The notes below the pieces were generated by a model that worked only from the letters and a program-made list of their open reading frames with translations, did not search any database and was not told the origin of the DNA. Below, piece by piece: positions 9,244 to 20,224 of a stretch of DNA of 64,000 nucleotides (the first letter of the stretch is position 1; each line of letters starts with the position of its first letter). A program made the translations under genes and the position numbers. The stretch is from AWTP1-13 sp963814055 (GTDB taxonomy: Bacteria; Pseudomonadota; Alphaproteobacteria; Rhizobiales; Hyphomicrobiaceae): NCBI GenBank assembly GCA_963814055.1, contig CAWFBJ010000014.1, positions 310,001-374,000 of the forward strand, read 5' to 3'.

Positions 9244-9744
9244 TCAAGCCAGGGCCTGGATCTGCTCGATGCTCAGATCCCCGGGTACGATGGTGATGGG
9301 GATGGGGAACTGACCGGACGTGGCGCCGGTCGCAAGCGAGGATACCAGCGGTCCGGGGCCGGTTGTTTCCTTGGATGCCCCCAGGATCAGCACCGCGACA
9401 TCCTCGTCGTCCTCGATCTGCTGCAGGATGGCCTCGACCAGCTTGCCTTCGCGGATTACCTCCTCGATCACGACCTTGTCGTAGCCCGCATTGCTGAGCT
9501 TCCGGCGAAACAGGCGGAATAGGGCTTTCGCCTTGTTGGTTTGCTCTTCCAGCTGGACTTGGCGTACCGCGTCCCAGAACTGGTTGTCTGGCTCGATCAC
9601 GTAAAGCAGCATGATCTGCCCGCCGACATGGGAGACGCGTCCCGCGGCGAAAAACAGAGCACCTTCAACCTCCGGCAACTCGTCGACGATCACCAGAAGC
9701 TTGCGAGCGTGGCCTTGCTCGAATACCCGGCGTTTCTTGGTCAT
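9244..9744 (-). CDS. Universal stress protein (UspA family)
   Basis: A single Usp domain of 166 residues. It begins with a basic segment (KKRRVFEQGHARKLLVIVD), continues with a Rossmann-like beta/alpha pattern and ends with an ATP-site-like stretch (VLILGASKE). Stand-alone UspA proteins of this length, next to trpS and murJ, are common in alphaproteobacteria. The role is general stress adaptation; no specific ligand can be read from the sequence. Confidence 0.87.
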   Translation of the reverse strand: MTKKRRVFEQGHARKLLVIVDELPEVEGALFFAAGRVSHVGGQIMLLYVIEPDNQFWDAVRQVQLEEQTNKAKALFRLFRRKLSNAGYDKVVIEEVIREGKLVEAILQQIEDDEDVAVLILGASKETTGPGPLVSSLATGATSGQFPIPITIVPGDLSIEQIQALA

Positions 9745-9847
9745 GGTTCATGCTGCCATGGGTTGCGTTCACCAACAATAGAGGAAGCCGCCCGCAATGG
9801 ATGCAGGATGGCCTGCCTTTGGTCATGCCTGCCGCCGGCAAGCTCTT

Positions 9848-10886
9848 TCACGACCGCAGAAAACCGACGATGTCCCTGACATCGTTCATGATCGGGCCGG
9901 CAATCACGCGCGCCCGGCGGGCACCATCGGCCAGCGTGCGGTCGATTTCGGCGGGATCGGCGAGAAGCCGTGTCATCTCGGCGTTGACAGGTGCGATCCT
10001 GGAGACGGCAAGCTCGGCCAATGCCTTCTTGAAGGCCGAGAATTGCGCCCCGCCGAATTCCCCGAGCACATCAGCTTTCGCGGTGCCGGCCAGCGCGGCG
10101 TAGATGCCGACGAGATTGTCGGCCTCCGGGCGGCTCGCAAGACCGGCTTCCTCCGTAGGGAGCGGCTCGGGATCGGTTTTCGCTTTCTGGATCTTCCTGG
10201 CGATTGTGTCGGCGTCGTCCGTCATGTTGATGCGCGAGAGGTCCGATGGGTCGGACTTCGACATCTTCTTGGTGCCGTCGCGCAGGCTCATCACGCGCGT
10301 GGCCGGCCCCATGATGACGGGCTCCGGCAGCGGGAAGTAAATACCGTCCTCGAAACCGGCGCGCTGGATCGAGGGGGCGAAGTCATTGTTGAACTTCTGC
10401 GCGATGTCGCGAGACAGCTCCAGATGCTGCTTCTGGTCGTCGCCGACCGGCACATGCGTGGCGCGATAGGCCAGGATGTCTGCCGCCATCAATACGGGAT
10501 AAGCATAGAGGCCGACGGACGCGTTCTCCCGGTCCTTGCCGGCCTTCTCCTTGAACTGCGTCATGCGGTTGAGCCAGCCGAGCCGCGCCACGCAATTGAA
10601 GACCCAGGCCAGCTCCGCATGCTCGGGCACCTGGCTCTGATTGAAGAGAATGCTCTTCTTCGGATCGATGCCCGCGGCCAGATAGGCTGCAGTCACCGCG
10701 CGGATCTGGTCCTTGAGCTCAGCCGGGTCCTGCCACACGCGTGATGGCGTGCATGTCGACCACGCAGAAGATGCACTCATGCGTCTCCTGCATCGCGACC
10801 CATTGCACCATGGCGCCCAGATAATTGCCGAGATGCAGATTGCCCGTCGGCTGCATGCCGGAAAAAACGCGGGGGGTGAATGCCAT
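9848..10886 (-). CDS. trpS: Tryptophanyl-tRNA synthetase, one frameshift near the N-terminus
   Basis: TrpRS charges tRNA-Trp. The N-terminal part (start ATG at 10886; FSGMQPTGNLHLGNYLGAM holds the HIGH-like motif) is in one frame and the rest is in another. The switch is at about 10738-10745: deleting one C turns AITRVAG into AITVWQDP, the conserved continuation. The KMSKS loop is intact (KKMSKSDPSD). The repaired length is 345 residues, normal for bacterial TrpRS. As this is normally the only TrpRS, the frameshift is more likely a sequence error than a mutation. Confidence 0.93.
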
Positions 10887-10962
10887 GCGAGGTCCCTTCC
10901 AATGCGGCGCGGGTTATGACGCGCTCGCTGGCCGCAGACAAGTGTTCCGGCAGTTTACCGTA

Positions 10963-12546
10963 TTATGGCGACGGCCTGCGCCGCAGCAGGGCGCGCAACT
11001 GACGCACTTCGACGGCCCCGGAAAGCAGGATTGCGGCGCCATAGACCGCCAGCCCCGAGGCCACCAGCAGGCAGAGCCCGCCGGCGCGCAAGACCACGCT
11101 CGGAGCGACAAACCACTCCTGGAGGGCGGTGGCCGTGCCCCAGACGGCAACGCCCATCATCAAGCTGGCAACCACGATGAGCTTGAGCGCACGCCGCAGC
11201 CGTGCGTCCGGCACGAAGATGCCTCGTCTGATCAGCGTGACATACAAGAGGCCGGCGTTCAGCCACCCGCCCAGCGTTGTCGCCACGGCGATGCCGAGAT
11301 GCGGCATGAGGCCCAGCGAGCGGAACAGGAAAAACAGCGCAATCGAGCCGATGGTGTTCGCCGTCAGGCTCAGCACGGCGTATCGCATCGGCGTTGCGGT
11401 ATCCTCACGCGCAAAGAAAGCGGGGGAGAACACCTTGATCATCACGAACGACGGCAGACCCAGCGCGAAGATCGCCAAGGCATAGGCCGTGGGCGGCGTG
11501 TCGGCCGCCGTGAAGGCACCGCGCTGAAACAGGCCTTGCACGATGGCGGTGGGCGCGATCGCCAGCGCGACGGCAGCGGGCACGGTCAGCAGCATCGCGA
11601 ATTCGAATGAGCGGTTCTGGCTGTCCATGACTCCGGCGTGATTACCGGCGCGCACCTGCCGCGATATGTCCGGCAGCAGGACGACGCCGATGGCGATACC
11701 GACGATCGCGAGCGGAAGCTCGTAGATGCGATCAGCGTAGTAGAGATGCGATACGGCGCCGTTCTGCATGGACGCGATAACGGTGCCGATGACGATGTTG
11801 ATCTGCGTAACACCGCCGGCGATGATGCCGGGAATGCCGAGCGTGATGAGGCGGCGCACGCCGTCGGTCATTCGAGGCCAGCGCAGTTTGAGCACCAACC
11901 CATGGCGGCGCACCCCGTAGAGCAGGAGGGCGAGCTGGAAAATTCCGGCGGCGAACACGCCCCACGCCTGCACGATGCCAGCCAGCGGTTCGTTGCTGAG
12001 GCCCATGAGGATGGCGCAGATCGTGGCCGCCATCATGGTGAGGTTGAGCACGATCGAGACCGCCGAGCTCTCCACGAATTTGCCCATCGAGTTCAGGACG
12101 CCCGACAGCAGCGCCACGACCGACATGCACAGCAGGTAAGGCATGGTGATGCGCGTGAGCAGCACTGCCAGGTCGAACTTCTCGGGGGTCGCGGAGAATC
12201 CCGGCGCCAGCCCGAGCATCAGGAACGGCATGGCGATTTGGGCTACGGCGGTCAGCGCCAGAAGAATGAAAACGAGGCCGGCCAGGGCTTCTTCCGCGAA
12301 CTTGCGTGCGGCCTCGCGGCCCTCTCCTTCCAGGCGCCCGGCAAACAGCGGCACGAAGGCCGAGTTGAAAGCGCCCTCGCCGAACAAGCGGCGGAAAAGA
12401 TTGGGGAATCGAAAGGCCACGAAGAAGGCGTCAGCCACCGCGCCGGATCCCAGCGTCGCCGCGATCAGGATGTCGCGGGCGAAGCCCAGGATGCGGCTGA
12501 TCATGGTCAGGCCGCCGACAGTAGCAAAGGCGCGATAGAGCTTCAT
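10963..12546 (-). CDS. murJ: Lipid II flippase MurJ (MviN)
   Basis: MurJ flips lipid II across the inner membrane for peptidoglycan synthesis. The protein has about 527 residues and about 14 hydrophobic helices, with conserved pieces such as TMISRILGFARDILIA, FFVAFRFPNLFRRLFGEGAFNSAFVP and VKVFSPAFFAREDTATPM. I start it at MKLYRAFATVGG (12546); the upstream in-frame extension of 13 residues lacks family character. It is separated from trpS by about 75 bases, in the order murJ-trpS-usp typical of the group. Confidence 0.95.
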   Translation of the reverse strand: MKLYRAFATVGGLTMISRILGFARDILIAATLGSGAVADAFFVAFRFPNLFRRLFGEGAFNSAFVPLFAGRLEGEGREAARKFAEEALAGLVFILLALTAVAQIAMPFLMLGLAPGFSATPEKFDLAVLLTRITMPYLLCMSVVALLSGVLNSMGKFVESSAVSIVLNLTMMAATICAILMGLSNEPLAGIVQAWGVFAAGIFQLALLLYGVRRHGLVLKLRWPRMTDGVRRLITLGIPGIIAGGVTQINIVIGTVIASMQNGAVSHLYYADRIYELPLAIVGIAIGVVLLPDISRQVRAGNHAGVMDSQNRSFEFAMLLTVPAAVALAIAPTAIVQGLFQRGAFTAADTPPTAYALAIFALGLPSFVMIKVFSPAFFAREDTATPMRYAVLSLTANTIGSIALFFLFRSLGLMPHLGIAVATTLGGWLNAGLLYVTLIRRGIFVPDARLRRALKLIVVASLMMGVAVWGTATALQEWFVAPSVVLRAGGLCLLVASGLAVYGAAILLSGAVEVRQLRALLRRRPSP

Positions 12547-12715
12547 GGCGGTTGAGGCCTTAGCGGAGCGCATGGACCAGGGCAAGGCAGATGCAGGCGG
12601 CGTGCAACGAAATCACTTCGGCAACGTTAGGTGCATGATTTGCCGTAGGCGCGATTGGCGTGTCCGGCTAGAAGTGCCCTGCCGCACAGTAGGGCGCACA
12701 GGGATGGAGGGGCTC

Positions 12716-13372
12716 ATGTTTCCGATCGGTGACGACAATTCCGCTCGCAGGTCGATGCCCATCGTTACCGTCGTGCTGATCGCCCTCAATGTCCTCTTCT
12801 TCTTCGTCGAACTCAACGGCGGCGATGCGTTCATTCGTCAATGGGCCTTCATTCCGGTCCGTTTCGGCCAGGACCCAGCTGGAAACGTGCCCACGATCTT
12901 CTCCGCCATGTTCATGCACGGCGGCTGGCTGCATCTTGGCGGCAACATGCTTTATCTGTGGATCTTCGGCGACAACGTCGAGGATGCATTCGGGCCGGTC
13001 AAATTCCTGATCTTCTATCTGGTGTGCGGCGTGGCTGCGACGTTTGCGCAGTATTTCGTGGTGCCGCAATCGGGCATCCCCAATGTCGGTGCCTCTGGCG
13101 CGATTGCTGGTGTTCTCGGAGCTTACCTGCTGCTGTTTCCGCACTCTCGCGTCCGGGTGCTCGTGGCCAATCAGATCGTCGCCTTGCCTGCGCTGATGGT
13201 GCTCGGATTTTGGATCGTGCTGCAGGTGTTCAGCGGCGTTGGGTCGATTGCGCCAACGGCGCAAACGGAGGATACCGGCGGCGTAGCGTATATGGCCCAC
13301 GTCGGCGGTTTCGTTGCCGGGCTGGCGCTGGCGTTCGTCTTGCGCGGGAGCAATCGGCAGCAGGCAGGATGA
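12716..13372 (+). CDS. Rhomboid-family intramembrane serine protease
   Basis: Divergent from murJ. The 218-residue protein has about six hydrophobic segments and the rhomboid catalytic dyad: Ser127 in GASGAIAG and His195 in AYMAHVGGF. HGGWLHLGGNMLYLW (residues 68-82) is the conserved cytoplasm-near segment. I chose the ATG at 12716 because GGAGG lies about eight bases upstream; a longer in-frame start at 12545 would run back into murJ. It cleaves unidentified membrane-anchored substrates within the inner membrane. Confidence 0.93.
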   Translation: MFPIGDDNSARRSMPIVTVVLIALNVLFFFVELNGGDAFIRQWAFIPVRFGQDPAGNVPTIFSAMFMHGGWLHLGGNMLYLWIFGDNVEDAFGPVKFLIFYLVCGVAATFAQYFVVPQSGIPNVGASGAIAGVLGAYLLLFPHSRVRVLVANQIVALPALMVLGFWIVLQVFSGVGSIAPTAQTEDTGGVAYMAHVGGFVAGLALAFVLRGSNRQQAG

Positions 13373-13396
13373 ACCGGAGATCTCGCCTGCGACAGA

Positions 13397-14145
13397 TCAG
13401 GCGCTCGCCATGCCGATCCGCCCGAACCCCGGCAGCTTGAGTGCGGGACGGCGGATATCGAGGCCTGTCGACCAGCCCCAAGACATTGACCTCCAGTCCT
13501 TCAACCCAGCCAACGCTGATGCCGAACAGGCCGCCGAGCGATAGCTGAATGCCCGTGCCGCTCGGTGTCCAGCCGACGACCTGCGCATCGACGCGCCAAT
13601 CCTTGCCGATGGCGGTGGGCGGCAGGGCGATGCCGGCCTCGGGAATTGCCGCGAGCACATACGCGATGAAGCTGTTGGAGTTCGGCCCCGGCCAGACAGA
13701 GTAATCGCCGGGCTGACTGAGGGGATAGCGTGCCACTGCCGCCTTTATTTTCGCAACCAGCTGCTCGGCGTGCGGCCCTTCGATGGCGGCAACCAGCATT
13801 GGCGTATGGCCGTACCAGCGGGCGTCCGGGGCCCAGTTGTTGATCTTGACCGGCCGGCCCCAATGCCACCTTGTCGAAACGCGTATAGCTGGTCGCGCCG
13901 CGCTCCTTGACGACAATCCAGCTGTGGTGCGCGAAGATGCCCTTCCAGCGCCCGGTGCGCGCAGCAAACACGTACACCGCCGCGCCGGGTTTGGCGCGCG
14001 CCGGCGGCAGGATGCCTGCACTCGACCAGTCGGCCCGGTGCCACGCAACGGCATCGTCGTGGGAGACCCACCACGCGGCATGCGCGGCCAAGGGAACGAG
14101 GAACGCGGCGGCGAAGAAGAGGAGAGAGAACCTGACAATGTGCAT
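13397..14145 (-). CDS. DUF3750-family periplasmic protein, two frameshifts
   Basis: The N-terminus (MHIVRFSLLFFAAAF, with AHA before the likely signal cleavage) is a Sec signal peptide, followed by HHSWIVVKE and TRFDKVALG. The reading then moves near 13858-13866 to RPVKINNWAPDARWYG and continues through PGPNSNSFIAYVLAAIP and near 13468-13472 to GLDIRRPALKLPGFGRIG. Each switch is repaired by deleting one base. These pieces in this order match the DUF3750 family of unknown function, and the Asn-Ser-Asn-Ser-Phe block suggests a papain-like/permuted NlpC fold, but that is inference. It is convergent with the rhomboid gene. Confidence 0.75.
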
Positions 14146-14251
14146 AGGGCTGCAAGGTGGTTCTGGAATGCGCCCGCTTCAAGGCCCACTGCGGGCAAGC
14201 TCGTACTGCGACCTGCCGACCGCATGGGAATGGCCGCTTGGGCCGGGACAG

Positions 14252-17030
14252 TTACGTACCCGGCGCAGCCAGCACATCCATGAGGCGGGCCTTGATGGCT
14301 TTTTGCCGTTGCGGGCTCGTGACCTGCTTGCTGGTGAGGTCGGTCACGTAGAACACGTCCACGACCTTCTCGCCGAACGTCGTGACGTGGGCGCTCGTAA
14401 TATCGAGGTTCAGGTCGGAGAGCGTGTTGGTGAGCTCGAAGAGCAGTCCAGGCCGGTCGAGGCCCGCCACCTCCACCACGGTGAACTGGTTGGAGAGCGT
14501 GTTGTCCACGAGCACTTCGGGCGCAACCGTGAACGCGCCGATGCGGCTGCTGCGCCTGCCGTGCCGCTTTGCCATCAATGAGCTGAGTTTGATCTCGCCC
14601 TTGAGAAGCTTCTCGATGGTCTCGGCAATGCGCCGGGCGCGCCGCAACTCGTCCTCGTCCTGCTCGAACTCCCGGGCAAGCAGGAAGGTGTCGAGCGCGA
14701 AACCGTCCCGCGTGGTCGAGATATGCGCACCCGAGATGTTGGCGCCGGCGGCGGCACACGCCCCGGCAAAGAGCGCCAGCAGGCGCGGATGGTTGGGCGC
14801 CAGCAGCGACAGCTCGGTGATCGCCGTGAACGCGTCCGTCGTGAAGTGACTGGCGAGCTTGGTGCCGGCGAGTTCGGCGGCGCGCACCATCTGGGCGTGC
14901 TCGGCTGCCTTGCGCGTGTCGGTGCGAAGCCAGTAGTCGGGGTATTGCCGATCGATGAAGCGTTGCAAATCGTCCTTCGGCCAATCGGCCAATGCGACAC
15001 GAAATGCTTCCTCCGCTGCCGCGACGCGCTCGCGGGCCCCGAGCTGCGTGTGCCCGCCGGCAACCAGCGGTTCGGCTTCGCCGTAGATCGCGCGCAGCAG
15101 CTGGCCTTTCCAGCCGTTCCAGATGCCCGGTCCCACCGCGCGGATGTCGGCGACGGTCAGCACCAGCAGCAGCTTGAGGCGCTCCGGGCTCTGCACGACA
15201 TTGGCGAAGTCGCGCACGGTCTTGGGATCACCGATGTCGCGGCTGAAGGCGACCTGGCTCATGGTGAGATGCTGCTCGATCAGCCAGGCCGTTGTTTCGA
15301 CCTCGGCGGGCGTCAGACCCAGGCGAGGACCCAGGCGGCGTGCAATGCGCGCGCCGACGATGGAGTGGTCCTCGTCGCGACCCTTGGCGATGTCGTGCAG
15401 AAAGGCCGCGACGTACAGCGCGCGCCGGTGCTGCACCGTGTTGATAATTCTGGTGGAGAGCGGATGTGAATCGGCCGCCTCGCCGCGTTCGATGTCGGAC
15501 AGGACGCCGATCGTCCTGATCAGATGCTCGTCCACCGTGTAGTGGTGGTACATGTTGAACTGCATCATGGAGACGACGCGGCCGAAGTCGGGAATGAAAC
15601 GCCCGAGCACGCCAGCTTCGTTCATGCGCCGCAGCGTCGGCTCCGGATTCTTGGTGGAGCAGAGCATCTCGAGAAAGATGCGGTTGGCTTCCGGGTCGTT
15701 GCGCAGCTTGTCGTCGATGAGGCGCAAGGATCGCCGCAGCAGCCGTACCGCGTTGGGATGGAAGAAGGCATCCGTCTCCTCCGCCCTGGCAAAGAAGCGG
15801 ATGAGGTTGACGGGATCGCGCTTGAAGACATCGGGGTCGGCTACGTTGAGCCGGCCATTGTCGATGCGGAAATCGCTGGTCGTGCGGATGTGGCGGCGCG
15901 TGCGCCAGCTCAAGGGATTGAGCAGCCGGCCGAGCCCCGGGGACGTCTTGACCTGCTCCATCTCCAGCGCCGAGCACAGGATGGTCGTGAGGTCGCCGAC
16001 GTCCTTGGCGACCAGGAAGTAGTGCTTCATGAAGCGCTCGACGGATCTGAGCCCGCCGCGGTCGACATAGCCGAGCCGTTCGGCCATGGCCTGCTGCACA
16101 TCGAAGGTCAGCCGTTCTTCGGCGCGTCCCGTCAGGAAATGCAGGTGGCATCGCACGCCCCACAGGAATGTTTCGCAGCGGCGGTAGGTGGCCTGCTCGT
16201 CAGCCGTGAAGATCGTGGCTGCGACAGCGCCCTCGCTTGGGCCCTTGCCGTACATGTACTTGGCGAGCCAGTGCAGCGTATGCAGGTCGCGCAGGCCGCC
16301 CTTGCCGTCCTTGATGTTGGGCTCGACGCGGTAGCGCGACTCGCCGGCGCGCCGATGGCGCTCGTCGCGCTCGGCCATCTTGGCCTCGACGAACTGCTTG
16401 GCGGTGCCCTGGACGACCTCGCGCTGGAAACGCTGCATGAGATCTTCAAACAGCGGCTCGTCGCCGAGGATCAGACGGGAGTCCAGAAGAGCGGTGCGAA
16501 TGGTGAATGTCGGTGCGTGCCAGCTTGAGGGATTGATCAATGGTGCGCGTGGCGTGGCCCACCTTGAGGCCGAGGTCCCAGAGCACATAGAGCACATACT
16601 CGACAACGCTCTCGCCCCAGGGCGTCTGCTTGTAGGGGAGGAGGAACAGCAGATCGACGTCCGAGAATGGCGCCAGCAGACGGCGGCCATAGCCTCCTGT
16701 CGCGACCACGGCCATGTGCTCGGCATTGGATGGGTTGGTGGCGCTGTAGATGTGGGTGACGGTGTGGTCGTAGACGAGGCGGATCAGCTCGTCCTGGAAT
16801 GCGGATAGACCCTCCGCGCAGCGGCGGCCGTTGCCGTCGGCCAGCAGCTGCTGGTTGGCCTCGGCGCGCGCGGTTTTCAGCAACTGCTTCAGGCGTTCGA
16901 GCACCGCTGGGCGCGCATTGGCGGCGCCGCCGTGCTTGGCGACGAAGTCCGCCAGCTCGGCGCCGACCTCGCGGGCGTCGAAGTAGGGAGCCTTGGTGGT
17001 GACGCTTCTGTCCATCGTGCCCAGCAGCAA
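14252..17030 (-). CDS. glnD: Bifunctional [protein-PII] uridylyltransferase/uridylyl-removing enzyme, one frameshift
   Basis: GlnD senses glutamine and uridylylates or deuridylylates PII proteins. The nucleotidyltransferase motif (GGYGRRLLAPFSDVDLLFL) is in the first frame. The rest, including the HD domain (AAFLHDIAKGRDEDHS) and two C-terminal ACT domains (FTVVEVAGLDRPGLLFELTN), is in a second frame. The switch is near 16503-16510; removing one T gives ARTDITIRTALLDSR. The total of about 925 residues is normal. It directly follows mutS on the minus strand. The start may be MLLGTM (17030) or MDRSVTT (17015). Confidence 0.94.
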
Positions 17031-17086
17031 GGATGTGGCGCAGGGGTTGATGCCCTTGCAGCGACGGCGGTTCTAGCACGCTCGGT

Positions 17087-19901
17087 CTAGCGGCGCTCTT
17101 TACGCGCCAAGTCTTTCAACTTGTAAAGGATTTCGAGCGCAGCTTTGGGTGTCAGCTCGTCCGGGTTGATGGCGGCCAGCGCTTCCTCCGCGGGGGAAGG
17201 GCCGGATTCGGCGGGGACATGCGATTTCGGCCGCGCCGCCGCGAACAGTGGCAGCTCGTTGAGGAGGGCCGCCCTGTCGCCAGCCTTGCCGTCGCTCTTT
17301 TCCAGCAGGGCGAGGACTTCGGCGGCGCGCCTGGTGACCGGCTTGGGCAGGCCCGCCAGCTTCGCCACCTGGATGCCGTAGGACCGGTCGGCGGCGCCCG
17401 CTTTCACCTTGTGCAGAAACACGATCTCGTCGCGCCACTCGCGCACGTCCACGGTGACGTTGGCGATCTGGGACAGGCGGCCTGCAAGGGCCGTCAGCTC
17501 GTGATAGTGCGTGGCGAACAGGGCGCGGCAGGCGTTGATCTCGTGCAGGTGCTCCACCACCGCCCAGGCGATCGAGAGACCGTCGAAGGTGGCGGTGCCG
17601 CGGCCGATCTCATCGAGGATGACGAGCGAGCGGCTGGTGGCCTGGTTGAGAATGCCGGCCGTTTCCACCATCTCGACCATGAAGGTGGAGCGCCCGCGCG
17701 CCAGATCGTCGGCGGCCCCCACGCGCGAAAACAGCCGGTCGACAATACCGATGTGGGCCGAGCGGGCGGGCACGAACGAGCCCATCTGGGCGAGCACGGT
17801 GATAAGCGCGTTCTGGCGCAGAAAGGTGGATTTGCCCGCCATGTTGGGACCGGTGACCAGCCACAGGCGCGCTTCCGTCATTTCGTCGAAGCCCGTAGGT
17901 ATCTCGGGGCGCGACGCCACCAGCACGCAGTCGTTCTCGATGAAGGCACCGGCGTTGGCTTTCTTCAAGGCCTGCTCGACCACGGGATGGCGGCCGCCGC
18001 GAATCTCGAACGTGGTGCTGTCGTCGAGAACAGGCCGGACGTAATCCTGCTCCACGGCGACTTCGGCCAGCGCCGTCATGCAATCGAGTTCTGCCAGCGC
18101 CGCTGCGGTTTCCCCCAACGTTCGTTCCTCGTCCGCGACGGCAGCAGCGAGCTCGGCGAAAATTTCCTGTTCGGTCGCGAGCGCTCGGTCGGCAGCCGAG
18201 ACGATACGGCTTTCGGTTTCAGTCAGCTCCTGCGTGGTGAAGCGCGTGGCCCCGGCCATGGTCTGGCGGTGGCGGAAGGTGTCGCTGAGCGGCGGCGCTC
18301 AACATCGGCTTGGAGGCGCCGGCCGGTACCTCGATATAGTAGCCCAGGATATTGTTGTGCCGGACTTTCAGCGCCTTGATGCCGGTATCCTGCTGGTATC
18401 CGGCTTCCAGTGCCGCCATAACCTGACGGCTCTGGTCGCGAAGCGCGCGCGTGTCGTCCAGATCCTTGGAGAATCCGGGGCGGACGAAATTGCCGTCGCG
18501 GCGTAGATGCGGCGGGTCGTCGACGAGCGCCCGGGCGAGCAGGGGCTGCAGACCGGCGTCGCAGCCCGCAAGGCGCGAACAGATGTCGCTCAGCGCCGCG
18601 GGCAAGCCAATTGCATCGCCACCGCTGTGCAGAAGCTGCGCGACAGACTGCGCCGCCGCGAGTCCGTCTCTGATAGCGCCAAGATCTTTCGGCGTGCCGC
18701 GCTGCAGGGCGAGCCGCGACAATGCGCGAGCCAGATCGGGTGTGTAGCGGAGCGTGCGCCGGACATCCTCACGCAGCGTCTCGCTCGCGTGCAGAAAGCC
18801 CAACGCATCGAGCCGATCGGCAATAACCGCAAGGTCGCGCAACGGACTGGCAAGCCGGGCCGCAAGCTCGCGTGCGCCAGGGCCGGTGACGGTGCGGTCG
18901 ATGGCCGCGAGCAGGCTCGATGATTTGTCGCCTGAGGTCGAGCGCAGAAGTTCGAGGCTCGACCGCGTCGGCGCATCGATCACGAGGTGAGCCGAAGGCC
19001 CGCTGCGCCGCGGCGGACGCAGGCAGGGCTTCTTGCCGATCTGGGTCAGCTCGACGTACTTGAGCAATGCGCCGACGGCTGCAAGCTCGGGCCGCGAGAA
19101 CGACCCGAATGCTGCGAGATCGGCGACACCGAGTTGGGCCTTCAACTGCCGCTCGCCGGCGAGGCTGTCGAAATGCGCCGCAGGAACCGGCGTGGCGGCA
19201 GCGCCCGCGATCTCGATCCATTTGCGGAGAGTCGCGTCGGCGAGGAAGCTGTCGGCGGCCATGACCTCGCCGGGGGAGAGGCGCACGATCTCGCCGGGAA
19301 AGTCGATGGCCGGGATTTCGCCTACTTCGAACTCGCCGGTCGAGATATCGAGCGAGGCAAGTGCGACGGTTGCTTTGTCGCCGCCGTGTGGGCCATTGAA
19401 CACCGCGGTGAGGTAGTTGCGGGCCTTGGCGTCGAGCAGGCTCTCTTCGGTCAGCGTGCCGGGCGTGACGAGGCGCACGACGTCGCGATGCACGACCGCT
19501 TTGGAGCCACGTTTCCTGGCTTCTGCCGGATCTTCCATCTGCTCGCAGACGGCGACGCGGAAGCCCTTGGTGATCAGCCGCTGCAGATATTCATCGGCGC
19601 GGTGGACCGGTACGCCGCACATGGGGATGTCTTCGCCCAGGTGCTTGCCGCGCTTGGTGAGTACGATACCAAGCGCTTCGGCGGCGGCGACCGCGTCCTG
19701 GAAAAACAGCTCGTAGAAGTCGCCCATGCGGTAGAACAGAATGCAATCGGGATTGGCGGCCTTTATCTCGAGAAACTGGGCCATTGACGGCGTGACGCCA
19801 TGAGGGGCCGCGGCAGTTCCCACGGTCGGCTGTGGTGCAGGCTCGGTGGCTGCACCGTCCTCGGTACGATGTTTCCGGCCCTTTCTCAGGTCCTGCGCCA
19901 T
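17087..19901 (-). CDS. mutS: DNA mismatch repair ATPase MutS, one frameshift
   Basis: MutS recognises mismatches and, as a clamp ATPase, recruits MutL. The N-terminal mismatch-binding domain holds the Phe-x-Glu motif (YRMGDFYELFF). The C-terminal ATPase has Walker A (GPNMAGKSTFLRQ), DEIGRGTATFDG and FATHYHELT. The two halves are in different frames, joined near 18285-18295; removing one base gives LSAAASDTFRHRQTMAGATRF. The repaired length, about 935 residues with a Pro-rich N-terminal extension, is slightly long. The real start may be the internal VTPSMAQFLEIKAAN region. Confidence 0.94.
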
Positions 19902-20224
19902 GCCGCCTCGCGGTTCGATCGGCGGTAGGGATAGCCTGTCCGCCGGCCGCAGGGAACCAGGCCGCGTTGGCCGGAATGGAGTTGTCGAAAAATGAGAAGA
20001 ATCATGGGCTCGCCGCAGTCATGACCGCTCATACTCCCAACCTCCTCCTGGGTCCTGTCGAAGGACAGGCCGCGCGTACAAGCCGCCGCGGTTCGACGGA
20101 GTTCACCACGGGGTCGGCGCATGCTGATCTTGTCCGTACAATATTCATCCTCGCGGGTATTCCAGCTTGTAGCATGCCTCAATGAGGCGCAAATCGTTCG
20201 GCCGCAGGCTGACATGAGGCAGCT
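19902..20224. other. Divergent intergenic region between mutS and the PHP gene
   Basis: About 320 bases with no gene I can support. It must hold the promoters of mutS (leftward) and the PHP gene (rightward). A small hairpin (CCTGTC/GACAGG, loop GAAG) lies near 20054-20069. I see no clear sigma-70 boxes or operator. Confidence 0.4.
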